This document shows positions 62,318 through 64,000 of a DNA stretch of 64,000 nucleotides, in pieces. The notes under the pieces were generated by a model. It saw only the letters and a list, made by a program, of their open reading frames with translations. It made no database searches and was not told the origin of the DNA. Numbering within the stretch: the stretch's first letter is position 1; each line of letters opens with the position of its first letter. Origin of the DNA: Pseudomonas sp. UBA6562 (GTDB taxonomy: Bacteria > Pseudomonadota > Gammaproteobacteria > Pseudomonadales > Pseudomonadaceae); the NCBI RefSeq assembly GCF_002434265.1, contig NZ_DJJS01000004.1, positions 315,079 to 379,078 on the forward strand, written 5' to 3'. The position numbers were made by a program, and so were the translations under genes.

Positions 62318-64000
62318 TCACTTTTTGGAAACCGCACCGCTGGCGCTCAGGTAATCGATCAGAATGCGCCCGGTCTCTGCGAGGTAGGCATCGTCTTCGG
62401 GCTTGGTGTCCTTGTCCTCCTCCGGCAACGCGTCTTCGTCGACTTTCTTCAGCTCTTTGAGCGGCTCTTCGCCCTTGGCCTTGCGGCGGATGTTCTCCAA
62501 TGCCAATTGCTTGGCATCGATCTCATCGTGGCGGGTGCGGCGCTCCTGCTCGTTGAGGCTGACGGTCTTCTCGGTCATCAGCTTTTGCGTCAGCGCCAAG
62601 CGGTCGCGGATGTAGATGAACTCGGCGTCCTTCTCGCTACGCGCCTCGTGTTGCGCTTTGAGGCGTGCCAGGTAAGGCTTGAACGGGTCCACGGCGGGCT
62701 TGACCACCGGGCGGATGGTATCCCATGGCATGGCCTCGGGCAGGGCGCTTTCACCGATCTCCTTGGTGTCGATGATCGACGGATAGTCGATGTCGGGCAG
62801 CACGCCCTGGTGCTGGGTGCTCTGGCCCGAAACGCGATAGAACTTGGCCAGGGTCAGTTTCAGCTCGCCATGGTTGAGCGGCTGGATGGTCTGCACGGTG
62901 CCCTTGCCGAAGGTCTGGCCACCGATGATCAGCGCACGGTGGTAATCCTGCATGGCGCCGGCGAAAATCTCCGATGCCGAAGCCGAGAGACGGTTGACCA
63001 GCAGGGTCAGCGGGCCTTTGTAGAACGCGCCGGGGTTCTCGTCTTCCAGCACATCGACGCGACCGTCGCTGTTGCGCACCAGCACCGTCGGCCCCTTGTC
63101 GATGAACAGGCTGGTCAGTTCGGTGGCTTCCTGCAACGAACCGCCGCCGTTGTTGCGCAGGTCGATGACCACGCCGTCGACTTTCTCTTTCTGCAGCTCG
63201 GTCAGCAACTTCTTGACGTCGCGTGTGGTGCTCTTGTAGTCCGGATCGCCGGCGCGGAAGGCTTTGAAGTCCAGGTAGAAGGCTGGAATTTCGATGATGC
63301 CCAGCTTGTAGTCGCGGCCGTCCTGCTTGAGGTTGAGGATCGACTTCTTCGCCGCCTGCTCTTCGAGTTTGACCGCCTCGCGGGTGATCGACACGACCTT
63401 GCTGGTCTGGTCGTTCGGCGCGTTGTTGGCCGGGATGACTTCCAGGCGCACCACAGAGCCCTTCGGCCCGCGGATCAGCTTGACCACTTCGTCCAGGCGC
63501 CAGCCGACCACGTCGACCATTTCCTTGTCGCCCTGGGCCACGCCGACGATCTTGTCGGCCGGGGAGACCTGCTTGGTCTTGGCCGCAGGCCCTGCCGGCA
63601 CCAGGCGCACGATCTTGACCTGGTCGTTGTCGCTCTGCAGAACCGCACCGATGCCTTCGAGCGAAAGGCTCATGTTGATGTCGAAGTTCTCCGCGCTGTC
63701 GGGCGACAGGTAGTTGGTGTGCGGATCGTAGGACATGGCGAAGGTGTTGATGTAAGCCTGGAAAATGTCTTCGGCACGGGTCTGGTCGAGGCGGGCCAGT
63801 TGATTCTTGTAGCGTTTGGTCAGGGTTTCCTGGATCTGCTTGAGGTCCTTGCCGGCGATCTTCTGGCGCAGCACTTCGTCTTTGACACGTTTGCGCCACA
63901 GGTCGTCGAGCTCGGCGTCGTTCTTCAGCCAAGGCGCGTCCTTACGGTCGACCAGCAGGGTTTCCTGGGTATTGAAGTCGATCTTGTCGACGCCCTTGTT
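62318..64000 (-). CDS. prc: Tail-specific (carboxy-terminal processing) protease Prc, partial
   Basis: The C-terminal 560 codons, running off the right edge, so the N-terminus and signal peptide are missing. The order is a PDZ domain (EGIGAVLQSDNDQVKIVRLV region), a tail-specific protease core with the Ser in NRLSASASEIFAGAM and the Lys in GQTFGKGTVQ, then the DUF3340 C-terminal part. Prc degrades misfolded periplasmic proteins and peptidoglycan hydrolases and trims C-termini. The GTG near 63874 is an internal Val codon, not the start. Confidence 0.96.
   Translation of the reverse strand, partial: NKGVDKIDFNTQETLLVDRKDAPWLKNDAELDDLWRKRVKDEVLRQKIAGKDLKQIQETLTKRYKNQLARLDQTRAEDIFQAYINTFAMSYDPHTNYLSPDSAENFDINMSLSLEGIGAVLQSDNDQVKIVRLVPAGPAAKTKQVSPADKIVGVAQGDKEMVDVVGWRLDEVVKLIRGPKGSVVRLEVIPANNAPNDQTSKVVSITREAVKLEEQAAKKSILNLKQDGRDYKLGIIEIPAFYLDFKAFRAGDPDYKSTTRDVKKLLTELQKEKVDGVVIDLRNNGGGSLQEATELTSLFIDKGPTVLVRNSDGRVDVLEDENPGAFYKGPLTLLVNRLSASASEIFAGAMQDYHRALIIGGQTFGKGTVQTIQPLNHGELKLTLAKFYRVSGQSTQHQGVLPDIDYPSIIDTKEIGESALPEAMPWDTIRPVVKPAVDPFKPYLARLKAQHEARSEKDAEFIYIRDRLALTQKLMTEKTVSLNEQERRTRHDEIDAKQLALENIRRKAKGEEPLKELKKVDEDALPEEDKDTKPEDDAYLAETGRILIDYLSASGAVSKK

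Overview
The window is a stretch of chromosome from a fluorescent Pseudomonas, most likely of the P. putida group. The support is high GC, dense and colinear genes with short overlaps, the order recA-recX / erdR-dgkA / finR-fpr, the ruvCAB-ybgC-tolQRAB-pal-cpoB-queE-queC block, an OprD-family porin, a LexA-boxed dinB, and prc at the right edge. No prophage, insertion sequence or CRISPR array is visible.

Layout. 1-10.4 kb: the recA tail, recX, a LOG-family protein, a secreted PA3611-like protein, a DTW-domain tRNA modification enzyme, erdR, dgkA, the divergent finR/fpr pair, trmO, a DUF1456 protein, a degenerate RsuA-type pseudouridine synthase, a GNAT enzyme and rimO. 10.4-13.7 kb: a RelE/NadS-type toxin-antitoxin module inserted before kup. 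13.7-24.9 kb: an mprF-type aminoacyl-phosphatidylglycerol synthase coupled to an AcvB/VirJ-type hydrolase, three initiator tRNA genes in tandem, LexA-controlled dinB, a lipoprotein of unknown function, proS and an OprD-like porin. 24.5-29.2 kb: HIT protein, slyX, a membrane-anchored cold-shock-domain protein, a Dps-like ferritin, a ribbon-helix-helix protein, an FmdB-type zinc ribbon and aspS. 29.3-39.7 kb: yebC, ruvCAB, the full Tol-Pal envelope operon, queE, queC and tRNA-Lys.

40.2-45.3 kb is the main accessory region. It holds a compact operon of a Ttr-like GNAT acetyltransferase, a heme-oxygenase-like diiron protein, an MFS transporter, a MetZ/MetB-like PLP enzyme and a small membrane protein, followed by an exported alpha/beta hydrolase. 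A GlxA-type regulator faces it. This has the composition of a small biosynthesis, export and self-protection cluster for a modified amino acid, and it is the best candidate here for an undescribed system.

46.6-54.2 kb: a YoaK-family membrane protein, an LplT-PlsC fusion, a Gdx/SugE guanidinium exporter preceded by a recognisable guanidine-II (mini-ykkC) riboswitch, a BASS-family transporter, rdgC, a tRNA-Val/tRNA-Asp operon with a clear promoter, and hscC. 54.2-64 kb: a large membrane J-domain protein whose HPD motif reads HPE, a DUF1266 partner, map coupled to a ParD-like gene, a PcaQ-like regulator, an FKBP lipoprotein isomerase, a YkvA protein preceded by two perfect inverted DnaA boxes, an XRE regulator coupled to an unknown protein, and the C-terminal part of prc.
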